Assembly (NCBI GenBank): GCA_013335935.1
Contig: JAAXUP010000004.1
Coordinates: 1-64,000 of the forward strand
DNA length: 64,000 bases
Reading direction: 5' to 3'
Source: Eubacteriaceae bacterium
GTDB lineage: Bacteria; Bacillota; Clostridia; Eubacteriales; Alkalibacteraceae
The notes beneath the pieces are model-generated. The model worked only from the letters and a program-made list of their open reading frames with translations. It was not told the origin of the DNA and did no database searches. Within the stretch, counting starts at the first letter, position 1. Each line of letters starts with the position of its first letter. Below are positions 28,060 through 36,057 of the stretch, one piece after another. The translations under genes and the position numbers were made by a program.

Positions 28060-28215
28060 TGTGGATAAGATATTTAACAGCCTCAGAAGGTTGTTTGTAA
28101 CCGAAATGTAACTGGCGGCTGATTGTGGATAAGTGGGTGATATCAAGCAGTATCAGTAGTTTTAATGTGGAAAGTTGTTGATAACTGCGTTGATAACTGT
28201 GGGATTTGTGCATAA
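28060..28215 (-). promoter_or_regulatory. Cluster of DnaA-box-like sequences
   Basis: The 439-bp gap between tsaD and the ferritin gene holds two perfect DnaA boxes (TTATCCACA on the minus strand; TGTGGATAA at 28060-28068 and 28124-28132), a one-mismatch box (TGTGCATAA at 28207-28215) and a weaker one (TGTGGAAAG at 28166-28174), all in one orientation. GTTGATAACTG occurs twice between them (about 28177 and 28189). The flank at 27985-28060 is very AT-rich. No gene is present. Possible roles are DnaA titration, DnaA-controlled transcription or a replication-related site. The rest of the gap (28216-28380) shows nothing I recognise. Confidence 0.6.
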
Positions 28216-28378
28216 CATCATGAAAATGGTTCTGATGTCAACAAGTTTCGGGAATTTTGCAAAGGCAATCTCTTCAAGCCTTTCAACGTTGTCAAGCATA
28301 ATTTTTATGTAATTTCAATCATGTTTTAGCTTTGTAAAAATTTGTTTATTCAAATTGATGTTTAAAGGAATTTCTTGT

Positions 28379-28387
28379 TGGTATAAA
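28379..28387 (+). promoter_or_regulatory. Candidate extended -10 promoter of ferritin
   Basis: TGGTATAAA (28379-28387) lies 37 nt before the ferritin ATG. No clear -35 and no obvious Fur or PerR box was seen. Confidence 0.4.
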
Positions 28388-28423
28388 TATAGTATGCGAA
28401 TAATTATACAAGGAGGGTTTTAA

Positions 28424-28933
28424 ATGTTAAGTAAAAAACTGATCGATGAAATTAACGAACAAATAAAATATGAATTTTTTTCAGCACATCTCTATCTTTC
28501 AATGGCGAGTTTTGCAGCAAATAATGACTTGCCAGGTTTTGAGAACTGGTTTATCGTTCAGGCAGATGAAGAAAGATTTCATGCCATGAAGTTCTATCAC
28601 TTCCTGAACAGCAGAGCTGAAAAAGCAGTGCTTAAAGGATTTGATGATCCAAAAGAAAACTATGATGATATCATCGATGCTTTCGCTTATTCTTTGGAGC
28701 ATGAAAAGTTCGTTTCTTCCAGAATATACCATTTAATGGATATTGCACAGGAAGAGAAGGAATATGCAACCATCAGTCTCCTGAACTGGTTTGTAGACGA
28801 GCAGGTTGAAGAGGAAGATAATTTTGGAAGGATTTTATCCCAGCTTAAGAAAATTTCGGGAAATGAAGACGGGCTTTTCAGACTGGACAGAGAGCTTGCA
28901 ACAAGAGTATTTGTTCCACCGGTAACCCCATAA
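28424..28933 (+). CDS. ftnA: Non-haem ferritin
   Basis: A 169-residue iron-storage ferritin, a four-helix-bundle protein forming a 24-mer shell in the cytosol. Ferroxidase residues lie in YEFFSAHLYLSMASF (Glu about 17), QADEERFHAMKFY (Glu-Glu and His about 49-53), the FVSSRIYHL helix and the DEQVEEEDNF helix. Length and spacing fit bacterial FtnA, not Dps or bacterioferritin (no haem-binding Met context is visible). It has a strong RBS, AAGGAGGG, before the ATG at 28424. It is monocistronic with its own terminator. Confidence 0.94.
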   Translation: MLSKKLIDEINEQIKYEFFSAHLYLSMASFAANNDLPGFENWFIVQADEERFHAMKFYHFLNSRAEKAVLKGFDDPKENYDDIIDAFAYSLEHEKFVSSRIYHLMDIAQEEKEYATISLLNWFVDEQVEEEDNFGRILSQLKKISGNEDGLFRLDRELATRVFVPPVTP

Positions 28934-28939
28934 AAAATA

Positions 28940-28977
28940 GCTGTGAACTGAAATTTCGGTTCACAGCTTCTTTTTTT
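28940..28977 (+). terminator. Terminator of ferritin
   Basis: Stem GCTGTGAAC/GTTCACAGC (9 bp) followed by CTTCTTTTTTT. A copy of the AAAGTTCGACTAGC repeat begins about 10 nt after the T-tract. Confidence 0.88.
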
Positions 28978-28983
28978 AGTTTA

Positions 28984-29002
28984 GGGAAAGTTCGACTAGC
29001 TC
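28984..29002 (+). repeat. Dispersed repeat, solo copy (GGGAAAGTTCGACTAGCT)
   Basis: GGGAAAGTTCGACTAGCT matches the left arm end and loop start of the two full palindromic copies (34230 and 36650). Here no right arm follows. It lies directly after the ferritin terminator and before the end of the convergent PPK2 gene. Confidence 0.65.
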
Positions 29003-29013
29003 CTTATAGGAAG

Positions 29014-29901
29014 TCAGCCCTCAGGGTGGATTTCCTTTACAAGCGCTTCTTTCAAAGTTTCAAGTTCAAGGCGGTGGGCTTCGGTGGAAACAGGATAGCT
29101 GAGATTCATATCGTCGATGGTTTCAAGTATGATATCCGATATGATCAGACGGGCATTCATTTTATCATCAGCGGGGACAATATACCAGGGGGATTTCTCG
29201 GTGCTGGTAGCGGTGATGCAATCCTGGTAGGCTTCCATATATTGATCCCAATATTCTCTTTCCTTCAGATCGCCAATCTGCATTTTCCAATTTTTATCCG
29301 GTTCGTTGATCCTTGCCAGAAATCTTCTTGCCTGCTCATCCTTTGATAAATGAAGAAAGATTTTAACGATCCTGGTTCCGTTTCTATGCAAGTGTTTTTC
29401 AAAGTCTTTTATGGATTCATATCGCTTTTCCCAGACTTGCGGATCTGAACGGATCTCTTCCGGGAGAGGCTGGTTTTTCAGGATCGAGGGATGAACTTTT
29501 ACGATAAGTACCTCTTCATAGTAAGAACGATTGAAAATTCCGATCCGTCCTCTTTCAGGGAGTCGGCCGCTGGACCTCCAAAGGAAATCATGGTCAAGTT
29601 CCTCAGGGCTTGGCGCTTTGAAACTGAACACCTGGCACCCCTGTGGATTTACCCCTGACATGACATGCTTGATAGCGCCGTCCTTGCCGGCCGCGTCCAT
29701 GGCCTGAAAGATCAGGAGCAGGGAGTATTTATCCGAGGCGTATAGCACATTCTGGTGGTCTGAAAGATCTTCCACCGACTTTTCCAGAAAAGCCTTGTAC
29801 TTTGCTTCGCCATCATATAATTTGCCCACATTGGTGTTCCAAAGCTTCAAATCGACCTTTTCGCCTTCTGGGACTCGGAATTTGGATGACTTAATTTTCA
29901 T
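29014..29901 (-). CDS. ppk2: Polyphosphate kinase 2 family protein
   Basis: A 295-residue cytosolic PPK2-type phosphotransferase. It has the P-loop FQAMDAAGKDGAIKH (residues 66-80), the lid-type GIFNRSYYEEVLIVKVHP and the RRFLARINEPDKNWK stretch. PPK2 enzymes move phosphate between polyphosphate and nucleotides. The sequence style resembles the class that can phosphorylate AMP and ADP, but the class cannot be fixed by eye. It starts 11 nt inside the end of the ABC-F gene, so both are one minus-strand operon; the link between them is unclear. Confidence 0.9.
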   Translation of the reverse strand: MKIKSSKFRVPEGEKVDLKLWNTNVGKLYDGEAKYKAFLEKSVEDLSDHQNVLYASDKYSLLLIFQAMDAAGKDGAIKHVMSGVNPQGCQVFSFKAPSPEELDHDFLWRSSGRLPERGRIGIFNRSYYEEVLIVKVHPSILKNQPLPEEIRSDPQVWEKRYESIKDFEKHLHRNGTRIVKIFLHLSKDEQARRFLARINEPDKNWKMQIGDLKEREYWDQYMEAYQDCITATSTEKSPWYIVPADDKMNARLIISDIILETIDDMNLSYPVSTEAHRLELETLKEALVKEIHPEG

Positions 29902-31819
29902 TGATCAACGCCTCCAGTTCAATTTGTTTTTCAGTCCATAAATCCATCAGTTCAGATAATTTTACTTTTAACCCTTCATACTCCATATTTATTTTTGAAG
30001 AATTCTCATAGTCATCATAAAAACCTTCGCTGCAAATCTGCATTTCAAGTTTTTGAATGGAGTTTTCCGTTTCAGAGATGCTTTCCTCATATACTTTGAC
30101 TTGATTTTTTAGGGCAGTCAATTCCTTTTTCTGCTGGTTTTTCACTTTTTTCAGGTTGACGGTTTCGGTTTTCGTCATGACGGGACCTTGTTCCCCAAGC
30201 TTTCTAAGCATTTCCGCTTCTTCGGTTTTCTTCACATAATAATCGTAATTCCCATTATAGATTTCAAGTCTGCCGTTGTTTAAAACAAACAGGATGTCCA
30301 CCGTTTTATTAAGGAAGTATCGGTCATGGGAGATGATAAACAGCGTACCGGAATAATCTGACAACGCTTTTTCAAGGACATCCACGGTGCTCATATCCAA
30401 ATGGTTTGTGGGTTCGTCCATAAGGATGAAATTTGAACCCTTCAGCATCAGTCGTGCAAGGGCTACCCGGCTCATTTCACCCCCGGATAGTACGGAGATA
30501 TCCTTAAAGACATCTTCATCATAAAATTTAAAATAAGAAAGGGTATTGCGAATCGCCGTTTCAGAAACATAGGGACTAGCATCCCATACTTCATCAATCA
30601 CGGTACTTTCCATATTCAAACTTGCATTATCCTGCCTGAAGAATACGGGTTCTACATTATGCCCAAAAGTCACGGTTCCTTTATCAGGAGAGACCAGACC
30701 TTCGATGATTTTAAGCATGGTGGTTTTTCCACTGCCATTCAATCCAATAAAACCCACCCTGTCACCTCTGTAGATTTCAAAGCTGACGTCGGAGAAAAGG
30801 TTTTTATCATAAGACTTTGCCAGGTCTTTGACTTCAAGAACCAGTTTCCCGCTTTTTACTTTTGGTTCGAAATTTATGGAAACGCTGCTTTCGTCCATGA
30901 AGGGCATTTCAGTCTTTGGCATTTTCGCCAGCAGCTTTTCACGGCTTTCCGCTCTTTTGATGCTTTTTTCACGGTTGAACTCCCGAAATTTCTTGATGAT
31001 CTCTTCCTGTCTTTTGATTTCCTTTTGTTCGATCTTGAACTGATGCAGCATGATTTCCAAATTTTCTTTTTTTCGGTTCACATAGTTTGTAAAATTTCCG
31101 TTGTAAATAGTGATTTTTTTATTCTCCAGTTCGAAGATCGTTTCTGTTAGTGAGTCAAGAAAGTATCTGTCATGGGAGATGATCATATAACCTCCCTCAT
31201 AGCCTTTTAAATAGTTTTCCAGCCATTGTATGGTATCAATATCCAGAAAGTTCGTAGGCTCGTCAAGCAGCAACAAATCAGGCTTTTTCAGGAGGAGCTT
31301 TGCCAGAGAGATCCTGGTTTTTTGTCCGCCGCTGAAGGCTTTGATTTCAGTATCCAGATCCTCCCGGGAGAACCCAAGGCCGTTTAGGATCCCTTTGGTC
31401 CGGCTTTCATATTCATAGCCTGAAAGTTTGTCAAAACGTTCCGTAAGAAGGGCGTATTTATTCATCATGCCAGTAAGATCATTTTTATGACTGGCGGAAA
31501 TCTGTTTTTCCAGACTTCTGATTTCATTTTCAAGGTCCATTAAAGGCTTGAATACACCCAGGACTTCCTGGTAAAGGGTATTCTCGGGATCAAGATCCGA
31601 AAGCTGAGCAAGGTACCCCACGGTGACGTTCCTGCCATAAACGAGATTGCCTGAATCGTAGGTCATTTCACCGGAGAGAATTTTAAACAGGGTACTTTTT
31701 CCCGTTCCGTTTTTACCAACGATACCGACCTTTGAATGTTCATCTATATTAAAACTGACATCCCTGAGAATATCATCAATTCCAAAGCTTTTATTCAAAT
31801 TGCTGACGCTTACTAGCAT
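29891..31819 (-). CDS. ABC-F family ATPase (Uup/YdiF type)
   Basis: A 642-residue protein with two ABC domains and no membrane segments, the ABC-F layout of ribosome-associated factors. First domain: GKNGTGKST, FSGGQKTRISLAKLLL, LLLDEPTNFLDI. Second domain: GLNGSGKTT, LSGGEMSRVALARLML, LMDEPTNHLDM. The linker between them (about 240-330) is highly charged, and the C-terminus (about 550-642) is a coiled coil, as in Uup and YdiF. Such factors act in the ribosomal E site to relieve stalling. I start at the second ATG (31819) because GGGAGG precedes it, whereas the ATG at 31831 overlaps that site. Drug resistance is possible but not indicated. Confidence 0.9.
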   Translation of the reverse strand: MLVSVSNLNKSFGIDDILRDVSFNIDEHSKVGIVGKNGTGKSTLFKILSGEMTYDSGNLVYGRNVTVGYLAQLSDLDPENTLYQEVLGVFKPLMDLENEIRSLEKQISASHKNDLTGMMNKYALLTERFDKLSGYEYESRTKGILNGLGFSREDLDTEIKAFSGGQKTRISLAKLLLKKPDLLLLDEPTNFLDIDTIQWLENYLKGYEGGYMIISHDRYFLDSLTETIFELENKKITIYNGNFTNYVNRKKENLEIMLHQFKIEQKEIKRQEEIIKKFREFNREKSIKRAESREKLLAKMPKTEMPFMDESSVSINFEPKVKSGKLVLEVKDLAKSYDKNLFSDVSFEIYRGDRVGFIGLNGSGKTTMLKIIEGLVSPDKGTVTFGHNVEPVFFRQDNASLNMESTVIDEVWDASPYVSETAIRNTLSYFKFYDEDVFKDISVLSGGEMSRVALARLMLKGSNFILMDEPTNHLDMSTVDVLEKALSDYSGTLFIISHDRYFLNKTVDILFVLNNGRLEIYNGNYDYYVKKTEEAEMLRKLGEQGPVMTKTETVNLKKVKNQQKKELTALKNQVKVYEESISETENSIQKLEMQICSEGFYDDYENSSKINMEYEGLKVKLSELMDLWTEKQIELEALINEN

Positions 31820-31986
31820 AGTGCCTCCCATAAGTCTAAGATTTTTGTCTCATATAAAATATACTATAGACTCATGCCTCTTTCAATCAACTTATTCAGA
31901 AATTGCCCTTTAATGAATAATAATGGGAATAATGCACCGCGCAGTTGTGGATGCAGAGAATTTTAAATTGCTGTTAAATTAAAAAT

Positions 31987-32015
31987 TTGACAATGAATTT
32001 TTGCATTGTTATAAT
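31987..32015 (+). promoter_or_regulatory. Sigma-A promoter of rex
   Basis: TTGACA (31987-31992) and TATAAT (32010-32015), both perfect, with a 17-bp spacer. I did not find a convincing Rex operator (TTGTTAA-type palindrome) overlapping it. Confidence 0.85.
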
Positions 32016-32054
32016 GAATATTGAAGTTTTTAACCTGTGGAAAGGGGTATTTGT

Positions 32055-32699
32055 ATGCAGAGAAATTCAATTAAAGTTTCTATGGCCGTAGTAAGAAGAT
32101 TACCAAAGTATTATAGATATCTGGGTGAGTTGATACAAAATGACATTTTAAGGATCTCTTCCAAAGAACTGGGGAAGATTATGGGACTGACTGCATCTCA
32201 AATACGTCAGGATCTAAACTGTTTTGGAGGATTTGGCCAGCAGGGATACGGTTACAATGTTGTGGAACTCCAAAAAGAGATCGGAAATATTTTAGGTTTG
32301 AATAAGACGTACAATTGCGTTATCGTCGGAGCTGGAAATCTTGGGCAGGCAATCACAAATTATGAAGGGTTCAGAAGAGAAGGGTTTATCCTGAAGGCTA
32401 TGTTCGATGTGAATCCCCGACTTATCGGAAATACCATAAGAGATATCAAGATTCACGACATCATGGAACTTGGGGAGTACGTAAAGGAAAATCAGATCGA
32501 GATCGGAATCATCTGCGTACCCAAAGAATTCAGCCAGAAAGTTGCTGACACTTTAGTAGAGAACAACATCAAAGCAATCTGGAATTTCGCTCCTGCAGAT
32601 GTCAATGTACCTGAAAGTATCGTAATAGAAAATGTTGCCATCAGCGAGAGCCTTTATACCTTGACGTATCTAATGAATGAAGACAGTCTGAATTTATAA
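32055..32699 (+). CDS. rex: Redox-sensing transcriptional repressor Rex
   Basis: A 214-residue repressor. The N-terminal winged helix (1-75) contains ISSKELGKIMGLTASQIRQDLNCFG with the DNA-reading helix, and the Rossmann domain starts with VGAGNLGQAI (91-100), which binds NAD(H). Rex releases DNA when the NADH/NAD+ ratio rises and controls fermentation genes in anaerobes. AAAGGGG at 32041-32047 supports the ATG at 32055; an in-frame GTG at 32037 lies upstream of this site. The iron alcohol dehydrogenase gene at 47758 is a conceivable target, but no operator was seen there. Confidence 0.95.
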   Translation: MQRNSIKVSMAVVRRLPKYYRYLGELIQNDILRISSKELGKIMGLTASQIRQDLNCFGGFGQQGYGYNVVELQKEIGNILGLNKTYNCVIVGAGNLGQAITNYEGFRREGFILKAMFDVNPRLIGNTIRDIKIHDIMELGEYVKENQIEIGIICVPKEFSQKVADTLVENNIKAIWNFAPADVNVPESIVIENVAISESLYTLTYLMNEDSLNL

Positions 32700-32713
32700 A
32701 ACATTTAAAATTC

Positions 32714-32742
32714 TTGACATGCATTTGTTTTGTAGATAGAAT
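32714..32742 (+). promoter_or_regulatory. Sigma-A promoter of glnA
   Basis: TTGACA (32714-32719) and TAGAAT (32737-32742) with a 17-bp spacer. It leaves a ~110-nt leader before glnA containing the terminator hairpin at 32778-32823. Confidence 0.8.
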
Positions 32743-32777
32743 TAATAACATAAACAAGTTCATAAAAAAGACAATGA

Positions 32778-32823
32778 CGTCTATATTGAGGAGTGTTGGC
32801 TCTTACTATAGACGCTTTTTTGT
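32778..32823 (+). terminator. Leader terminator (attenuator candidate) before glnA
   Basis: CGTCTATA (32778-32785) pairs with TATAGACG (32807-32814); inside, GAG and CTC close a 6-nt TGTTGG loop. A run of T follows. It stands between the promoter and glnA, so readthrough must be regulated or partial. A nearby ANTAR protein gene (35213) suggests RNA-binding antitermination, but the loop lacks the A1/G4 pattern of known ANTAR targets. Confidence 0.7.
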
Positions 32824-32861
32824 TTTTAATCCATTATTATATATTAAGGAGGTAATATTTT

Positions 32862-34190
32862 ATGTCAATAACAAAAGAACAGGTATTGCAAAATGCCTCA
32901 GACTTGGGTGTAGAATTTATTCACCTTCAATTTACGGACTTGATGGGTGTAATGAAAAACCTGTCAATAACCATTGAGCAGCTTGATAAAGCCCTGGATG
33001 GAGAAATCATGTTTGATGGATCTTCCATCGATGGATTTGTTCGGATTGAAGAGTCCGATATGTATCTAAGGCCTGATTTGAACACATTTGTAGTTTTTCC
33101 TTGGAAACCTCAAATTGGCAGAGAAGCAAGACTGATCTGCGATATCTATAATCCGGATGGAACGCCCTTCGCAGGCTGCCCAAGAAATATCCTGAAGAGG
33201 ACGATCAAGGAAGCTGACGCCATGGGATACACCATGTATGTCGGTCCAGAATGTGAATTTTTCCTTTTTGAAGTGGATGAGAACGGCGCACCAGCCCTTC
33301 AAACCCATGATAACGCAGGATATTTTGATCTTGCACCTGTTGATCTGGGAGAAAATGCCAGAAGAGACATGGTTCTGACACTGAAGGAAATGGGCTTTGA
33401 AATTGAAGCTTCCCATCATGAAGTCGCTCCCGGACAGCATGAGATCGACTTTAAATATGCGGATGTTTTAGCCGCAGCAGACAATATCATGACCTTTAAA
33501 ATGGTGGTCCGAGTGATTGCCCAACGACATGGCCTTCATGCGACCTTCATGCCTAAACCTGTGTATGGGATCAATGGTTCCGGAATGCACTTAAATCAGT
33601 CTTTGTTTAAAGATGGGGAGAATGCTTTCTACGATCCAAATGGAAAATTTGAACTGAGTGAGACTTCTTACAAATATATCGCAGGGCTTATCAAGCACGC
33701 AAGGGCTATGGCTGCCCTGACAAACCCCACGGTTAATTCCTATAAACGTCTGGTACCTGGTTATGAGGCGCCGGTATATATCGCATGGTCACCAAAAAAC
33801 AGAAGTCCGCTGATCAGGATCCCTGCCAAAAGAGGCGCATCTACAAGGGTAGAAATGCGAAATCCAGATCCATCAGCAAATCCATACCTTGCCCTTGCAG
33901 CAAACCTTGCGGCTGGTCTTGATGGTATCAAGAACAACCTGGTAGCACCGGAACCTGTGTTTTCAAATGTTTACCACTTGAGTGAAGTTGAAAAAGAAGA
34001 GAGCGGCATCGACTCCCTGCCAGGAACCTTGATTGAAGCTATTGAAGAACTTAAAAAAGATGAGTTGCTCCTGAGTGTCCTGGGAGACCATGCGAAGGTG
34101 AAATACATCGAAGGCAAGGTTGAAGAGTGGGACAGATATCGAACAAAGGTTTCTCAATGGGAACTTGATGCATACCTGACGACGATATAA
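32862..34190 (+). CDS. glnA: Glutamine synthetase type I
   Basis: A 442-residue GSI-alpha enzyme that makes glutamine from glutamate, ammonia and ATP as a dodecamer. Visible: FDGSSIDGF, the metal-binding [60 protein letters not shown] and [24 protein letters not shown]. It lacks the ~25-residue insertion and adenylylation tyrosine of GSI-beta enzymes, so control is by feedback and gene expression. AAGGAGG precedes the ATG at 32862. Regulation probably involves the leader terminator upstream. Confidence 0.97.
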   Translation: MSITKEQVLQNASDLGVEFIHLQFTDLMGVMKNLSITIEQLDKALDGEIMFDGSSIDGFVRIEESDMYLRPDLNTFVVFPWKPQIGREARLICDIYNPDGTPFAGCPRNILKRTIKEADAMGYTMYVGPECEFFLFEVDENGAPALQTHDNAGYFDLAPVDLGENARRDMVLTLKEMGFEIEASHHEVAPGQHEIDFKYADVLAAADNIMTFKMVVRVIAQRHGLHATFMPKPVYGINGSGMHLNQSLFKDGENAFYDPNGKFELSETSYKYIAGLIKHARAMAALTNPTVNSYKRLVPGYEAPVYIAWSPKNRSPLIRIPAKRGASTRVEMRNPDPSANPYLALAANLAAGLDGIKNNLVAPEPVFSNVYHLSEVEKEESGIDSLPGTLIEAIEELKKDELLLSVLGDHAKVKYIEGKVEEWDRYRTKVSQWELDAYLTTI

Positions 34191-34196
34191 CCAAAG

Positions 34197-34224
34197 AAAA
34201 GCCGATAGATTAATCGGCTTTTTA
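34197..34224 (+). terminator. Terminator of glnA
   Basis: GCCGAT/ATCGGC stem, flanked by AAAA and TTTTT, so it may also serve the convergent lipoprotein gene. A full copy of the dispersed palindromic repeat begins 6 nt later. Confidence 0.85.
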
Positions 34225-34229
34225 ATTTT

Positions 34230-34311
34230 GTGACAGTAAAGTTCGACTAGCTCGCTGAGGTCCAAACTTTACTGTCACACGAGAATAATGCGTCAAGGAC
34301 GCTGTTCTCGT
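34230..34311 (+). repeat. Dispersed palindromic repeat, full copy A (two hairpins)
   Basis: Hairpin 1: GTGACAGTAAAGTT (34230-34243) and AACTTTACTGTCAC (34265-34278) are perfectly complementary over 14 bp around a 21-nt loop containing CGACTAGCTCGCTGAGG. Hairpin 2 follows at once (34279-34311): ACGAGAA and GCGT pair with ACGC and TTCTCGT. Copy B at 36650 has the same loop and architecture with a different but equally complementary stem. No coding potential. Confidence 0.85.
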
Positions 34312-34322
34312 CACAAGTAAAG

Positions 34323-35120
34323 TTAGTAAGGGATTCTTTTTTCTTTTATCTGCTGGAGAAGAAGGTTGATGCGAAGAGTGCTGTTGGTGGCGCCGGTTAT
34401 CCCGTCCACTTTTTCAAGATTATTTTGTTTGATCACGCTTTTAGCCAGCTTGTCGTAAATTTCCCGTAGAGACACGGAATAATACTCTTTGTAATTCTCG
34501 TCGATTTCGTCTGCTTCCTCTTTTTTCAGGCCGTTTTTATCGGTTTCATTATATTCTGCATTTGTGATCACATTATTGATGAAAGTTACGCTAAGTGCAC
34601 CTTTGAAGCCGCTTTCGTCATAGTCTGACTGGGCATAATAGATTTCATCCATTGGAAGGACTTCTTTATCTTTTGTGTCGTGTATCGCATTGTTTAAAAT
34701 ATTGTCCGACAGCAGTTTGAAATAATTGACGGTATCAGGGATCTCTTTTAGGGAAGGAAGATCTGATGACGACTGAGCCTGGATAAGGGAGTTATAAAGA
34801 CGGCTGTACAAACTTTTAAGATCCGTATTGTAGGTTTTTGCGAATTCCTGATTGAAATCCGCATTTTCAATTTTATCCAAGCCGTCTGTGCCGATTTCCC
34901 TGTACCAAACTTTTGTGATGACGCCGTTGAAAATGGTAACCCTAAGTTCAGGCCGATACCCGTGGTCATCACCATGAGAAAAGGTGGAATAATATTCGCC
35001 ATCGACATATTCCGGTGATGTGCCACCTCCTGGTATCTGGCCATTTCTGTCATTGATATAGTCGCTGGAACATCCGCCCAGAAGCAGAATGGTTATTATG
35101 ATTAATAATATTTTATTCAT
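34323..35120 (-). CDS. Lipoprotein with two FMN-binding-type repeats
   Basis: A 265-residue exported lipoprotein. The signal MNKILLIIITILLLGGCSS has a lipobox with Cys17. Two similar domains follow (about 45-140 and 150-255), each opening with a DGEYYSTF/DYDESGFKGALSV strand and a VITKVWY/VITNAEYNE unit. The second ends in DGITGATNST (239-248), a D-x-TGA-T type motif at which FMN can be attached covalently to threonine by a flavin transferase; in the first the equivalent site (EIPDTVNYF) is lost. It may take part in extracytoplasmic electron transfer. The ATG at 35120 (minus strand) has GGAG before it; the ATG at 35141 does not. Divergent from the ANTAR gene. Confidence 0.82.
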   Translation of the reverse strand: MNKILLIIITILLLGGCSSDYINDRNGQIPGGGTSPEYVDGEYYSTFSHGDDHGYRPELRVTIFNGVITKVWYREIGTDGLDKIENADFNQEFAKTYNTDLKSLYSRLYNSLIQAQSSSDLPSLKEIPDTVNYFKLLSDNILNNAIHDTKDKEVLPMDEIYYAQSDYDESGFKGALSVTFINNVITNAEYNETDKNGLKKEEADEIDENYKEYYSVSLREIYDKLAKSVIKQNNLEKVDGITGATNSTLRINLLLQQIKEKRIPY

Positions 35121-35173
35121 GGCTTTCTCCGTAGGTTTCATTTACTCTGGAAATATAATATAATTAAAGGAAA

Positions 35174-35193
35174 GTTATAATGTTCATTATAAC
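35174..35193. promoter_or_regulatory. Palindrome carrying divergent -10 elements
   Basis: GTTATAATG and CATTATAAC form a perfect 9-bp inverted repeat with 2 bp between. The left half contains TATAAT on the plus strand (35176-35181) and the right half TATAAT on the minus strand (35186-35191). It lies between the divergent lipoprotein and ANTAR genes and could be both a paired promoter and an operator. Confidence 0.5.
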
Positions 35194-35212
35194 ATAAATC
35201 AGGTTGGTAAAT

Positions 35213-35782
35213 ATGATGATAAAGAATGTAATTGTAAGTTTGAATAATAAAAAATATGAGGCTTCACTGGTCAATATGATGAAGCAGAATGGGTATCATC
35301 CAATCATCTGCGATGATGGGAATACGCTTATTCGAACTGCCCGCTCACGAAATATCGACTTGATCATATTGGATGAAGATGTTAAAGGGTTTCGAACCAT
35401 AGATATCGTGAATTCAATATATGTTGAAAAAATATGTCCCATTCTCCTTGTGGCAAACCAGGTAAGAGCTAATTATATGGATTGGATCGAAAAGGGCTGG
35501 ATCTATATGTATGTCAGTTCGAATTTTGATCTGAATGAAATGATCAAGCTGGTTCAGAGCTCCATTATAACCGGTAATCGAATGATGATGCTGGAAAATG
35601 AAATTTTGAAGCTTAAAAAAACCATAGCCGACCGAAAAATCATTGAAAAGGCTAAAGGGATCGTTATGGAAATGAAGAAATGCTCTGAAGACGATGCTTA
35701 CAAATATCTCCGGACCTGCAGCATGGAAAAGAAGGTTTCCATTGAGAATTACGCCCAGGCAATCATCAATAAATTCGCATAA
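35213..35782 (+). CDS. ANTAR-domain RNA-binding regulator
   Basis: A 189-residue protein. Residues 1-120 are a receiver-like domain (IKNVIVSLNN, then LIILDEDVKGF with a possible Asp near 54) in which the usual acidic pocket at the start of strand 1 is missing, so phosphorylation is doubtful. A short coiled coil (about 122-140) leads to the ANTAR domain (RKIIEKAKGIVMEMKKCSED and the following AYKYLRTCSMEKKVSIENYA), which binds paired hairpins in RNA to prevent termination. Clostridial relatives control glutamine synthetase; glnA with a leader terminator lies 1 kb upstream. Start: ATG at 35213 or 35216; no strong RBS. Confidence 0.85.
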   Translation: MMIKNVIVSLNNKKYEASLVNMMKQNGYHPIICDDGNTLIRTARSRNIDLIILDEDVKGFRTIDIVNSIYVEKICPILLVANQVRANYMDWIEKGWIYMYVSSNFDLNEMIKLVQSSIITGNRMMMLENEILKLKKTIADRKIIEKAKGIVMEMKKCSEDDAYKYLRTCSMEKKVSIENYAQAIINKFA

Positions 35783-35792
35783 AAATAATACT

Positions 35793-35821
35793 TTGCATTA
35801 ACCATTGTTTTGTGGTAATAT
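35793..35821 (+). promoter_or_regulatory. Sigma-A promoter before the 54-residue gene and tdk
   Basis: TTGCAT (35793-35798) and TAATAT (35816-35821) with a 17-bp spacer, starting just after the ANTAR stop. Confidence 0.5.
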
Positions 35822-35876
35822 CGTTATATTGTTTATTTGCAGGGATACTATTTTTGTTTATTTTGGAGGGTTAGAA

Positions 35877-36041
35877 TTGAAAGGCTGCTATTACAGCGTT
35901 GAAAGAAAAAACACCTGTTACACCGAATGGAAAGATTTTAAAACATCAGCGGATTTATGGTTTTGGAAGTTAAGTCTAATGCGATATGGATGGAAAGTAA
36001 GTATCATGCAGGAGAATCAAGTCAGTAATGAACACAAGTAA
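35877..36041 (+). CDS. Small protein of unknown function (54 residues)
   Basis: TTG at 35877 is preceded by GGAGG (35865-35869) at 7 nt. The product starts MKGCYYSVERKNTCYTEWKD and is rich in aromatic residues (four Trp, five Tyr) with a central FWKLSLMRYGWKV segment. No family recognised. It lies 16 nt upstream of tdk and may be co-transcribed with it. The strong RBS and separate promoter support a real gene; the lack of recognisable homology keeps confidence moderate. Confidence 0.5.
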   Translation: MKGCYYSVERKNTCYTEWKDFKTSADLWFWKLSLMRYGWKVSIMQENQVSNEHK

Positions 36042-36057
36042 AAAGTGAGGGCATAAT

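Noticed and set aside
28060-28215. The DnaA-box cluster as the chromosomal origin
   Set aside because: No dnaA, dnaN, rpmH or gyr genes lie in the window, and genes on both sides run in the same direction, which does not suggest a replication start. Kept only as a candidate DnaA site.
32778-32823. The glnA leader hairpin as a canonical ANTAR target
   Set aside because: The 6-nt loop TGTTGG does not have A at position 1 and G at position 4, and no second hairpin of that type was found upstream.
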